From the NCBI GenBank assembly GCA_965214525.1, contig OZ243959.1, positions 2,776,535-2,840,534 of the forward strand: a DNA stretch of 64,000 nt, given 5' to 3'. Shown here piece after piece: positions 38,487-47,551 of this stretch. Position 1 is the stretch's first letter. Every line of letters starts with the position of its first letter. This stretch comes from Qipengyuania_B sp965214525. Lineage in GTDB: Bacteria > Pseudomonadota > Alphaproteobacteria > Sphingomonadales > Sphingomonadaceae. Under the pieces are notes generated by a model that was not told the origin of the DNA, searched no databases, and was given only the letters and a program-made list of their open reading frames with translations. A program made the position numbers and the translations under genes.

Positions 38487-39674
38487 ATGCCAGCAGAGTC
38501 GGTGTCGCTCTTCTTCTTTGCGGGAGATTTTGCCGAGGTTCTTCGCCGCCACGAATCTGGCGAACCACAAGTCTACGCTACACATCCTGAAGTAGCGAAG
38601 CTGGTGAATTCCCTTGCCGATAGCGGAATATTTGTCACAATCTATCGTTATTGGTCCGATGACAAACGTGTTGAAGAGCCCCGCAACAATGTGAGAATAG
38701 TTGCGCTGAACGCGCAAAAGGTTGGCGATACGGGTCTGCTGACGAACGCACTTTGCAAAGACAATTCCGACGTGCTTATCCCGCACTTTCCCGATCTGCG
38801 GTTCGTTACGCAATGTATGGATACCGGAAAACCAGTTATGCTGGCCATGGCGAATAGCTATAACAAAAGAGGACCACGAGGTTATCTTGAAGAAAGACGC
38901 CTTGTCAGCGTTCTCAATGACCCTAGGTTGCAGGTGGTAGCCAATCATTGCTGGCCATCTACCCAGAAATTAGCACAATACGGTGTTGAGCAGAAAAAAC
39001 TTCTGGCATGGGACGTTCCGAAGTCGACATCGCCATGGCAGTTTCGCGTTAAATCCCGAGTTGATAACGAAGTGCCAGTAATAGCCTACACTGGTTCGAT
39101 AAATGAAAGCAAAGGCGTTGGGGACTTGCTGCGTGCAGTAGCCATATTGAAAGAACGTGGCATAGCCGTCAAAGTGAAGATCGCCGGATTGGGCGATTTG
39201 GACATTATGACCCGCATGGCGACAAAGCTCAAAATCAATGACTGTGTATCTTTGCTGGGCAGGATTCCTAATCCGGAAGTCATGACATTGTTTCGTGAAA
39301 GTGATTTGGTGGCCATACCAAGTCGCCGCTCGTTTCCCGAAGGCTTTCCGTTGGCCTTGTTCGAAGCTATCGCGAGCAGGACTCCGATCGTTTGCAGCGA
39401 TCATCCGATGTTCACACCCGTCCTCGCAATCGCCGACCGCGCCGCTGTGTTTACGCAACGGAACCCCCGCTCCTTCGCCAATGCAATCGAACGCATCCTG
39501 TCGAACGCGGAGTTATATAAGAAGCTATCGCAGAATGCTGGCGACAGTTGGGCCGATCTGCAGCGATCTGCCGACTGGCAGACCTTATTAAAGGAATTTA
39601 TCGTAAATGGAGCGTCCTCGGAGTGGATACAGCAGCGAACCTATGAGCGAATGATGTTCCCTAAAACCTCGTAG
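38487..39674 (+). CDS. Glycosyltransferase (GT-B fold, family 4-like)
   Basis: 395 residues from ATG 38487, preceded by AAAAGGGA. The C-terminal half has GT4-like features: VIAYTGSINESKGVGDLLRA (about 200-219), IAGLGD, VSLLGRIPNPEVMTLFRESD and the nucleotide-sugar site FPEGFPLALFEAIASRTPIV. The N-terminal acceptor domain is not recognised. The gene is visibly AT-richer than its neighbours and its codon use differs, which hints at transfer. It probably acts in surface polysaccharide or glycoconjugate synthesis. The open frame continues upstream into thiD and is ignored. Confidence 0.82.
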   Translation: MPAESVSLFFFAGDFAEVLRRHESGEPQVYATHPEVAKLVNSLADSGIFVTIYRYWSDDKRVEEPRNNVRIVALNAQKVGDTGLLTNALCKDNSDVLIPHFPDLRFVTQCMDTGKPVMLAMANSYNKRGPRGYLEERRLVSVLNDPRLQVVANHCWPSTQKLAQYGVEQKKLLAWDVPKSTSPWQFRVKSRVDNEVPVIAYTGSINESKGVGDLLRAVAILKERGIAVKVKIAGLGDLDIMTRMATKLKINDCVSLLGRIPNPEVMTLFRESDLVAIPSRRSFPEGFPLALFEAIASRTPIVCSDHPMFTPVLAIADRAAVFTQRNPRSFANAIERILSNAELYKKLSQNAGDSWADLQRSADWQTLLKEFIVNGASSEWIQQRTYERMMFPKTS

Positions 39675-39687
39675 CGCAGGTCGAGGT

Positions 39688-40587
39688 CTACCGCTTCAAG
39701 TCATAGAACTCCGAGATATGGCCCCAGGCATCATCTGCCGTTTCGCACCATTGGAACAGGTCAAGGTCCGCGCGCGACACCGTCCCTTCTTCTGCCAGGG
39801 CGTCGAAATCAACGACGCGGGTCCAGAATTCCTTGCCGAACAGCAGGATGGGAATGGGCTTCATCTTGCCGGTCTGGATCAAGGTCAGCAGTTCGAAGAA
39901 TTCGTCGAACGTTCCAAAGCCTCCCGGAAAGACGGCCACCGCCCGCGCACGCAACAAAAAGTGCATCTTGCGCAGCGCGAAATAGTGGAACTGAAAGCTC
40001 AGATACGGCGTGACATAGGGGTTGGGCGCTTGTTCGTGCGGCAGCACGATGTTAAGCCCGATGGATTCCGCGCCGGCTTCGTTCGCACCCTTGTTGGCCG
40101 CTTCCATGATCGAGGGTCCGCCGCCCGACGTCACGACGAATTGTCGCTTTCCACCCTCGATGATCGCCTTCTCGCTTGCCAGACGTGCCAGATTGTAGGC
40201 CTCCTGATAATACTTTGCCTTGGCGGCCAGACTTTCCACGATGCGCCGTTCGGCATCGGGCAGATCCTTCGCGCCGGCCAGCGCCGTTTCCACCGCCTCC
40301 GGCGGGGGGATACGCGCCGATCCATACATCACCAAAGTTGAGCCCACTCCGGCCTCGTCCAGCAGCATTTCGGGCTTCAGCAGTTCAAGCTGGAAGCGGA
40401 CCGGGCGGAGTTCCTCGCGAAGGAGGAATTCATGATCGCGAAAAGCCAGCCGGTAGGCGGGATGCTCCGTCTGCGGCGTGGAGGGCATCGACTGATCGCT
40501 GAACGCCGCTTCCTGCTCAGCGCGATAGAATTTGCGCTTCGTGAGCCTGCGATCGCGCTCGTCGTCGCTTGTCGGAAGATCGTTCAT
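39688..40587 (-). CDS. LOG-family (lysine decarboxylase-like) protein
   Basis: 299 residues. Members are cytokinin riboside 5'-monophosphate phosphoribohydrolases or nucleotide hydrolases. The family motifs are VTSGGGPSIMEAANKGA and the PGGFGTFDEFFELL motif (PGGxGTxxE), with IVLPHEQAPNPYVTPYLSF between them. An N-terminal extension of about 80 charged residues precedes the fold. ATG 40587 has an AAGGAG site. Converges on the glycosyltransferase gene with a 13-base gap. Confidence 0.88.
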   Translation of the reverse strand: MNDLPTSDDERDRRLTKRKFYRAEQEAAFSDQSMPSTPQTEHPAYRLAFRDHEFLLREELRPVRFQLELLKPEMLLDEAGVGSTLVMYGSARIPPPEAVETALAGAKDLPDAERRIVESLAAKAKYYQEAYNLARLASEKAIIEGGKRQFVVTSGGGPSIMEAANKGANEAGAESIGLNIVLPHEQAPNPYVTPYLSFQFHYFALRKMHFLLRARAVAVFPGGFGTFDEFFELLTLIQTGKMKPIPILLFGKEFWTRVVDFDALAEEGTVSRADLDLFQWCETADDAWGHISEFYDLKR

Positions 40588-40799
40588 CAAGGCTCCTTGG
40601 GGGGTGAGGGGCAGACATGACGTTCTGCCCTTGAAGAAGGTCCGGGCGGCTTACTCACGGGTTCGGGGCGGGGCAACCCGCGCAACCGCACAAACCTCCT
40701 TGCATTTTGCTTTTGACGAGACGCTTCGCGGCGTGGCAACGCGCAGCCAAGACTACCGCCTGTCTGGTCGCTCCAGCGCGTCTGTTGAAGGATAACGCC

Positions 40800-43223
40800 A
40801 TGCCCGCATTCCGCCCCGTCACCCGCCTTAGCCTGTCCTGCGCGGCGCTGACCTTGGCCGCGGCTTCCGCTGCCCAGGACGCTCCAATCGTGCAACCCGG
40901 CGCGCCCGGAGAAGCAGCCCGCACCATCTCCGCCAAGGAGGCCGCGCGACTGGCGGATACGCGGTTCTCGCCGGCGGACGTCGCTTTCATGCAGGCAATG
41001 GTGCACCATCATCATCAGGCTCTCGTCATGGCGGAGTTTGCCGAACAGCACAGCCAAAGCAGGGAAGTGCGCGAAACGGCCGCCCGGATCGAGACCACCC
41101 AGGAGGACGAGATCGGGTTCATGCGTGGCTGGCTGGCGGAGCGGGGACAGGTGGTGCCCGACCCGGCGCTGGTGACCGCGCACGTCGGACATGGCATGGG
41201 CGCCATGCATACGATGCCGGGGATGCTCACCGCTGAGCAGCTTGCCGAACTGGGCGAGTTGCGGGCGATGCCATTCGACCGCAGGTTCCTCGAACTGATG
41301 ATCGCGCATCACGCCGGCGCAGTCACGATGGTCGAAACGCTGCTGGAGCAACCTGGAACCGCGCACGACCCGGCCATGTATGATTTCGTGAACGACGTGG
41401 TGAACGATCAAACCGCCGAGATCGCGCGCATGAACATCCAGCTTGCCGGCCTTTCCGATGATCCGCGAGCCAACTTGGCGGCTGGTTTTCGCGATGCCGG
41501 GGAAGCGGCCTGGAATATGACGCTGCTGGCGAACAAGCCGAACCCGGCCGGCTTCTTCGATCCGGCCAATCCGGCGGGTCTGCAACCCGAAAAGCCCGTC
41601 GAAGACGGCGCTGAGGCCAAACCTGCGGCCAATGGCGACAAACCGGAACGCCAGTTCGCCGATCGTAACCCGCTTCTGTCGTTCGGCAATACCGATCTGG
41701 CGTTCGCTGGCGACATCCTGGTCGCGGGCAATTATCATGGGTTCAACATCTACCGGCTCGATGACGCGGGCATGCCGCTGTTGGCGAGTTCCACGGTATG
41801 CCCGGGCGGGCAAGGTGATGTGTCCGTGGTCGGTGACCTTTTGTTGATGAGCGTCGAGCAGACACGCGGGCGCGTCGATTGCGGCACGCAAGGAATTGCC
41901 GAGGATGTCAGCCCGGACCGCTTCCGAGGTCTGCGCATCTTCGACATTTCCGATCGTTCGCGCCCCCGGCAGGTCGGCCAGGTGCAGACCTGCCGGGGCA
42001 GCCATACCCATTCGGTTGTCGAATTCCCTACCCAGCAACGCAACTCCATCATCGTTTACAATTCGGGCACGTCAGGTGTTCGCGCGGAGGAGGAGCTTGC
42101 CGGCTGCGTGGGAAACATTCCGGGCGATACAAGGACCGCACTGTTCAGTATCGATGTCATCGAAATCCCGGTCGCCGATCCGGGCGCAGCGACCATAATC
42201 GATCGCCCGCGCATTTTCGCCGACGATTCGGGTAATCTGGCGGGGCTTTGGCGGGGCGGGGATCATGGCGATGGGACGCAGGATACCAACCAGACCAATC
42301 AGTGCCACGATATCACGGTCTTCCCCTCGCTGAATCTGGCGGCGGGGGCATGTTCGGGCAATGGAATCATTCTCGACATCGCCGATGCGCGTGCCCCCAA
42401 ACGTATCGACGCGGTGGTCGACGAGGGGTTCGCCTACTGGCACTCCGCCACTTTCAATAATGACGGAACCAAGGTGCTGTTTACCGACGAGTGGGGCGGC
42501 GGAGCCCAACCGCGTTGCCAGGCATCGGACCGCCGTGACTGGGGCGCGAATGCCATCTACGATATAGAGGGGGGCAAGCTGGAACGGCGTGGCACATACA
42601 AACTGCCGGCTCCGCAAGGGAAAATGGAGAATTGCGTCGCGCATAACGGTTCGATCGTACCGGTGCCGGGCCGCGACATCATGGTGCAGGCCTGGTATCA
42701 GGGCGGGCTTAGCGTCTTCGATTTCACCGACAGCAATAACCCGGTAGAGATCGCTTTTTTTGACCGTGGACCGATCGATGAGGAGCAGCGGCTCGTAGGC
42801 GGATATTGGTCTGCTTATTTTTACAAGGGCAGGATCTATGCAACGGAAATCGTTCGAGGGCTCGATGTGCTGGAACTCCAGCCGAGCGCGTCGTTGAGCG
42901 CCAACGAGATCGCCGCGGCGGCTTTGGCTCAGGGGGAAGCGGCGTTCAATCCGCAGCGGCAGACGCCGGTCACCTGGGCACCACATCCGGTCGTGGCTCT
43001 GGCCTATCTTGACCAGCTGGAGCGTACCAATGCGTTGATGCCCGGACAGGTCGCCGATTTGCGCACGATACTGGAACGGTTGCGCGATGGCGCCGCCGTT
43101 TCCCCAAGCGAACTCGCGAACGCCGCACAGACCGTCGAGATGGTGAATGCGCCCGATGGCGATGGCGATCGCTTAGCTGCGCTGCGGGAGGTACTTGCCG
43201 GACTATCGCAACGCGGAGGCTGA
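40800..43223 (+). CDS. DUF305 - LVIVD-repeat fusion protein, exported
   Basis: 807 residues from ATG 40800. A signal peptide (about 1-26, LSCAALTLAAASAAQD) is followed by a DUF305 ferritin-like four-helix region (DVAFMQAMVHHHHQALVMAE, then LMIAHHAGAVTMVETLLEQ), a Pro-rich linker, and a large C-terminal region with LVIVD-type propeller strands (LRIFDISDRSRPRQVGQVQ, HDITVFPSLNLAAGACSGNG, LSVFDFTDSNNPVEIAFF). DUF305 proteins are His/Met-rich and often linked to copper or periplasmic metal handling; LVIVD repeats form beta propellers. The function of the fusion is unknown. Monocistronic. Confidence 0.82.
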   Translation: MPAFRPVTRLSLSCAALTLAAASAAQDAPIVQPGAPGEAARTISAKEAARLADTRFSPADVAFMQAMVHHHHQALVMAEFAEQHSQSREVRETAARIETTQEDEIGFMRGWLAERGQVVPDPALVTAHVGHGMGAMHTMPGMLTAEQLAELGELRAMPFDRRFLELMIAHHAGAVTMVETLLEQPGTAHDPAMYDFVNDVVNDQTAEIARMNIQLAGLSDDPRANLAAGFRDAGEAAWNMTLLANKPNPAGFFDPANPAGLQPEKPVEDGAEAKPAANGDKPERQFADRNPLLSFGNTDLAFAGDILVAGNYHGFNIYRLDDAGMPLLASSTVCPGGQGDVSVVGDLLLMSVEQTRGRVDCGTQGIAEDVSPDRFRGLRIFDISDRSRPRQVGQVQTCRGSHTHSVVEFPTQQRNSIIVYNSGTSGVRAEEELAGCVGNIPGDTRTALFSIDVIEIPVADPGAATIIDRPRIFADDSGNLAGLWRGGDHGDGTQDTNQTNQCHDITVFPSLNLAAGACSGNGIILDIADARAPKRIDAVVDEGFAYWHSATFNNDGTKVLFTDEWGGGAQPRCQASDRRDWGANAIYDIEGGKLERRGTYKLPAPQGKMENCVAHNGSIVPVPGRDIMVQAWYQGGLSVFDFTDSNNPVEIAFFDRGPIDEEQRLVGGYWSAYFYKGRIYATEIVRGLDVLELQPSASLSANEIAAAALAQGEAAFNPQRQTPVTWAPHPVVALAYLDQLERTNALMPGQVADLRTILERLRDGAAVSPSELANAAQTVEMVNAPDGDGDRLAALREVLAGLSQRGG

Positions 43224-43393
43224 AAGCCCAGCCTCAGCGGCACTCTACGTTGCGCAGGTTACCAGCACCCGTTTGGATCCGTGCGGCGTCGCTCCGCCCA
43301 ACGTCTGATCGGTCAAGCCATGATATGTTGGGCGGGGTTGAACCTGACAGCTCGATCGCGGCTCGCGCGAAGGGTGTCTGGCTTTGATACAGT

Positions 43394-43427
43394 GAAGGCC
43401 GGGTCAGCTTGACGCGACCCGGCCTTC
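43394..43427. terminator. Bidirectional hairpin terminator
   Basis: A 12-base perfect stem pairs 43394-43405 (GAAGGCCGGGTC) with 43416-43427. It sits between the convergent DUF305 fusion and phasin genes. T tracts are short on both sides. Confidence 0.55.
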
Positions 43428-43466
43428 GTTTGTGCAGGGTTCGAACGAACCCAAGGCCCCGACCGA

Positions 43467-44246
43467 TCAGGCGGCTTTGGAAACCTTGTCCATCGCCACG
43501 CTCATCCGGTTCGACACCGGTGCGAAAGCGTCGTTGGCCAGCTTGACCATCGCTTCGGTATTGCGCGCGCTGGTGCTGATCGCTGCATCGAAGTTGCGAC
43601 GCAGGAACTCGCCTTGCAATTGCATGAACTCGGTCGGCGACTTCGCAGCGGCAAGGGTCTTGGCATCGGCGGCCATTGTTTCGTAAGCCGACTTGCTTTC
43701 TTCCACGACTTCGCGCGACATGCTCTGCAGACCGTCGGTGAAGATCTTGCCGGCTTCCACCATGGCTTCGACATTGCCCTGACCCAATGCGCGCATTTCG
43801 GAAAGCATCGCAGTCGACTTGGCAAAAGCGGTACGCACCCGATCTTGCATTCCCTCTGCGGAGTGACTCATCGCGGCAGCATTCGTCTCGGTTGTAGTAT
43901 CCATAATCTTTTCCTTCAGTTTCTTGATTTCTACAGGCGCGGACGTTGGCGAACCGCCCTTGTTCGCGGCAGGTTTCGCTTGAACCGCCACGCGCTTTTT
44001 CGCAGCAGCCATTACCGGCCTGGTTTCCGGCTTGATTGCGGGCAGGTTGGCCTTGGGCTTGATATTCGCTGGCTTCGTCATCGACGAAACAGCCGCGGCG
44101 ATCTCATCGATCTCGACAGTTTCAACAAGGCCATCCCCGTCCACTGCTGCGGCAACCGCCTCGATGTTCACCGTTTCATTATCATCCACGACATCAGACA
44201 CGCCAGACCGGCCCTCGCTGTGATCGTACGCTTTATCCTTGGCCAA
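43467..44246 (-). CDS. Phasin family protein
   Basis: 259 residues from TTG 44246. Phasins coat polyhydroxyalkanoate granules. The phasin domain is C-terminal (from about residue 120): FAKSTAMLSEMRALGQGNVE, EESKSAYETMAADAKTLAAA and a coiled, Ala-rich end SVAMDKVSKAA. The first 110 residues are an acidic then Lys/Pro/Ala-rich tail (KKRVAVQAKPAANK), PhaF-like in style, possibly DNA-binding or disordered. The start is chosen because the sigma-70 promoter at 44278-44306 overlaps the first GTG of the frame (44279), while GAGGA lies 7 bases before TTG 44246. phaC is upstream on the same strand. Confidence 0.85.
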   Translation of the reverse strand: MAKDKAYDHSEGRSGVSDVVDDNETVNIEAVAAAVDGDGLVETVEIDEIAAAVSSMTKPANIKPKANLPAIKPETRPVMAAAKKRVAVQAKPAANKGGSPTSAPVEIKKLKEKIMDTTTETNAAAMSHSAEGMQDRVRTAFAKSTAMLSEMRALGQGNVEAMVEAGKIFTDGLQSMSREVVEESKSAYETMAADAKTLAAAKSPTEFMQLQGEFLRRNFDAAISTSARNTEAMVKLANDAFAPVSNRMSVAMDKVSKAA

Positions 44247-44277
44247 TTCCAAATCCTCGCTCGTTATGCTGCATTGC

Positions 44278-44306
44278 ACAATAGCGAGCTAGAACAAGAA
44301 TTGCAA
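44278..44306 (-). promoter_or_regulatory. Sigma-70-like promoter of the phasin gene
   Basis: On the minus strand TTGCAA (44306-44301), 17-base spacer, TATTGT (44283-44278). The predicted transcript starts near 44271, 25 bases before the chosen TTG start. Its -10 covers the alternative GTG start, which is thereby excluded if the promoter is real. Confidence 0.55.
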
Positions 44307-44354
44307 GGTTTTTGTGCAGCGCACAAAGGCCGGGCATCATAGGGATAAAAACGG

Positions 44355-46226
44355 TCAGCGTGTCTGCACGTAACGTCCGGGCGCATCCTCGATCACAGCG
44401 TCGTTCTTGGAGCCAGGTGTCCGTTTGCCCGTGGCCTTTACCGTCGCTGCGTTCTGCTCCTGCAGCCAGTTCACCCAGTCCGGCCACCAGCTACCCTTGT
44501 GCTCGGTCGCCGTTTCGACGAAATCATCGAGCGAATGGACCTTTCCTTCATTGATCCAGTACTGGTACTTTTTGGCATCAGGCGGGTTGACGACGCCGGC
44601 AATATGGCCGGAACCTGCCAGCACGAAGCGGATCGGCCCGCTCAGGTGCTTGGTCAACCGCCACACGCTTTTTGCAGGGGCGATATGATCTTCCCGCCCG
44701 GCCTGGATATACACCGGTACTTCGATCGTGCGAAGGTCGATGGGCGTGCCTTCCACCGTCATCCCCCCGGGCTTGGCCAGGCGATTGTCGCGGTATAGAT
44801 CGCGCAGATAGGATTGGTGCCATTGCGCGGGCAAATTGGTGACATCACCATTCCAGTGCAGCAGGTCGAACGCGGGGTAGTCTTCGCCCAACAGGTAATT
44901 GTTGATAACGTAATTCCAGATGAGGTCCGTACCACGCAGCAAGTTGAAGGTTGCTGCCATGTAGCGCCCGTCCAGATAGCCATCTGGCGACATGGCCTTC
45001 ACCGCGGCGAGTTGCTGGTCGTCCACGAAGTGCAGCAAATCGCCAGCCTCTTCAAAATCGACTTGAGCAGTGAAGAACGTCGCGCTGCGGACCTTCTCCG
45101 CCTCTCCGCGCTCGGTGAGAAGCGCAAGCGTCGCAGCCAAAGTCGTGCCCGCCACGCAATAACCGATCGCGTGAACCGCCTCCACCTGCAGACGATCGCG
45201 GATATGATCGATCGCCTCGATCTGCGAGCGGACGTAATCGTCCCACACGATATCGGCCATGCTCGCATCGGCGGACCGCCAGCTGACCATGAACACCGTG
45301 ATGCCCTGTGCCACCGCCCAGCGCACGAAGCTCTTCTTCTCGTTCAGATCGAGAATGTAGAAGCGGTTGATCCATGGCGGAAAGATGACCAGCGGAGTTT
45401 CCAGTACCTCGTCCGTCGTCGGGGAGTACTGGATGAGCTGGAACAGGTCGGTTTCATGAACGACCTTCCCGGGCGTCGTCGCGATATTGCGGCCGACTTC
45501 GAATGCTCCGGCATCGGTATGCGACAATTGTCCGCGCCGCATGTCGGCGAGCAGATGCTCCATCCCCTTGACGAGGTTCTCACCCTTGGTTTCCAGAGTG
45601 CGTTCCAGCACGACCGGGTTCAACAGGGCGAAGTTCGCCGGACTGGCAGCATCGGTGATGGCCTTGGTGAAGAACCGCAATTGCTCCTGCTTGTCGGGCG
45701 GCAGGTCGCCGATTTGATCGACCATCTCCGATAGCCGCTCTGCGATCAGCAGATAGGTCTGGTGGATGAGCGCGAACGCGGGATGCGAACGCCAACGTTC
45801 GTCGGCAAAGCGCTTGTCGCTGCGGGGGAACTCCTTCTCGCCATCCGCCTTAGCCTGTCCTTCCAGACCAAGGCCGAATTGGCCCAGCACCTGTTCCCAG
45901 ACCTGCAGACTTTCGGACCACAGGGCTTGTTGCTGCTCGGCAAGGGATATGGGCATCTGCCGGTACCAGCCTTGCGCCATCGTCATCCATTTGGCGGGAT
46001 CGGACCACATGGCCGCGCGGTTTGGTTGCAAGGGATGCTCCGTTTGAAACTCCAGCCATAACCGTTGCAGCCTCATCCCGACGTCGGCCCATTGCTCCCA
46101 ATCCGCGATCTCGACCGCCGGGACCGACGCATCGAGGGAAAAGGGCATCATCATGGCCCGCGCGGACTTTGCCGATGCCTCGAACATGTTGGTGAAGGGG
46201 TCGGGCCTGCCGTCATGCGTGCTCAT
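44355..46226 (-). CDS. phaC: Class I poly(3-hydroxyalkanoate) synthase
   Basis: 623 residues. Polymerises hydroxyacyl-CoA into PHA granules. The N-terminal domain (WYRQMPISLAEQ) precedes an alpha/beta hydrolase core. The lipase-like box reads GYCVAGTT with catalytic Cys357; the WRSADASMADIVWDDYV segment, GREDHIAPAKS (Asp) and GSGHIAGVVNPP (His) complete the site. ATG 46226 has an AGGAGG site. The phasin gene lies 108 bases downstream on the same strand, with its own promoter. Confidence 0.96.
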   Translation of the reverse strand: MSTHDGRPDPFTNMFEASAKSARAMMMPFSLDASVPAVEIADWEQWADVGMRLQRLWLEFQTEHPLQPNRAAMWSDPAKWMTMAQGWYRQMPISLAEQQQALWSESLQVWEQVLGQFGLGLEGQAKADGEKEFPRSDKRFADERWRSHPAFALIHQTYLLIAERLSEMVDQIGDLPPDKQEQLRFFTKAITDAASPANFALLNPVVLERTLETKGENLVKGMEHLLADMRRGQLSHTDAGAFEVGRNIATTPGKVVHETDLFQLIQYSPTTDEVLETPLVIFPPWINRFYILDLNEKKSFVRWAVAQGITVFMVSWRSADASMADIVWDDYVRSQIEAIDHIRDRLQVEAVHAIGYCVAGTTLAATLALLTERGEAEKVRSATFFTAQVDFEEAGDLLHFVDDQQLAAVKAMSPDGYLDGRYMAATFNLLRGTDLIWNYVINNYLLGEDYPAFDLLHWNGDVTNLPAQWHQSYLRDLYRDNRLAKPGGMTVEGTPIDLRTIEVPVYIQAGREDHIAPAKSVWRLTKHLSGPIRFVLAGSGHIAGVVNPPDAKKYQYWINEGKVHSLDDFVETATEHKGSWWPDWVNWLQEQNAATVKATGKRTPGSKNDAVIEDAPGRYVQTR

Positions 46227-46353
46227 TTTTGCCTCCTATGCGGAATCGCTAGGTAACTCATTCCGGTGTCGAACGCCACCGCGGCCGTTTGCATTCCTGC
46301 TGTTAGTCCTTACCCTTGTGGCAAGCCGTCGACCGTCTGGAAAAACCGCGTCC

Positions 46354-47535
46354 ATGCAAACCGACTTCTACCGTATCAAGCGTCTGCCGCCTTACGTCAT
46401 CGCCGAGGTCAACCAGATGCGGCACGCCGCCCGGGCGGCCGGTCGCGACATCATCGATCTGGGCATGGGCAATCCCGACCAGCCGCCGCCGCCACATGTC
46501 TTGAGCAAACTGTGCGACGTCGCGCAAAAGGCCGACGCCCACGGATATTCGCAGTCGCGAGGAATACCGGGGCTGCGCCGGGCCCAGTCCGACTATTACG
46601 GCCGCCGGTTCGGGGTCGATGTCGACCCCGAACGCGAGATCGTCGTGACGATGGGCTCGAAGGAGGGGCTGGCGAGCCTCGCGACCGCGATTACCGCGCC
46701 GGGCGACGTGGTCCTTGCGCCCAACCCGAGCTATCCGATCCATACTTTCGGCTTCATCATCGCGGGCGCCACCATCCGGTCCGTGCCGACAACGCCTGAC
46801 GATCGGTATTGGGCGAGCCTGGAGGCTGCCATGGCCTATACCGTTCCGCGTCCAACGGTGCTGATCGTCAATTACCCGAGCAATCCGACCGCAGAGGTCG
46901 TCGATCTGGCTTTCTACGAGCGGCTGGTCGCCTGGGCTCGCGAGAACCGGGTATGGATCCTTTCCGACCTTGCCTATTCTGAGCTTTATTTCGACGGACG
47001 ACCCACTCCTTCAGTCTTGCAGGTGGCGGGCGCTAAGGACGTCGCGGTGGAGTTCACCTCCATGTCGAAAACCTATTCGATGGCCGGCTGGCGCATCGGC
47101 TTTGCAGTCGGCAACGCCCAGTTGATTGCAGCGCTCACGCGGGTGAAGTCCTATCTCGATTACGGAGCCTTTACCCCGCTGCAGGCAGCGGCGAGCGCGG
47201 CGTTGAACGGTCCGCAGGACATCGTTGAGGCGAACCGCCAGTTGTACCACCAGCGGCGCGACGTATTGGTTGAATCGTTCGGACGCGCCGGATGGGACAT
47301 TCCGCCGCCACCCGCCTCGATGTTCGCCTGGGCACCGCTTCCGCGCGCCTTTGCATCGATCGGCAGTCTGGAGTTCTCCAAGCGCTTGCTTACCCAGGCC
47401 GAGGTGGCGGTTGCCCCAGGTGTCGGCTATGGCGAGGAGGGCGAGGGCTTTGTGCGCATCGCGATGGTCGAGAACGAGCAGCGCATCCGGCAGGCTGCCC
47501 GCAACATCAAGAAATTTCTGAAGTCCGCCGGTTGA
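46354..47535 (+). CDS. Aminotransferase, AlaC-like (class I/II)
   Basis: 393 residues from ATG 46354. PLP-dependent fold type I enzyme. The PLP Lys is Lys239 in SMSKTYSMAGWRIGF; Asn177 (NYPSNPTA), Asp205 and Tyr208 (LSDLAYSE) and the substrate Arg near the C-terminus (FVRIAMVENEQRIRQAA) are present. The pattern resembles glutamate-pyruvate aminotransferase AlaC. The frame opens 67 codons earlier into the divergent phaC, and is not used. A crotonase gene follows after 16 bases. Confidence 0.9.
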   Translation: MQTDFYRIKRLPPYVIAEVNQMRHAARAAGRDIIDLGMGNPDQPPPPHVLSKLCDVAQKADAHGYSQSRGIPGLRRAQSDYYGRRFGVDVDPEREIVVTMGSKEGLASLATAITAPGDVVLAPNPSYPIHTFGFIIAGATIRSVPTTPDDRYWASLEAAMAYTVPRPTVLIVNYPSNPTAEVVDLAFYERLVAWARENRVWILSDLAYSELYFDGRPTPSVLQVAGAKDVAVEFTSMSKTYSMAGWRIGFAVGNAQLIAALTRVKSYLDYGAFTPLQAAASAALNGPQDIVEANRQLYHQRRDVLVESFGRAGWDIPPPPASMFAWAPLPRAFASIGSLEFSKRLLTQAEVAVAPGVGYGEEGEGFVRIAMVENEQRIRQAARNIKKFLKSAG

Positions 47536-47551
47536 AAGGAACCCCCTAACG

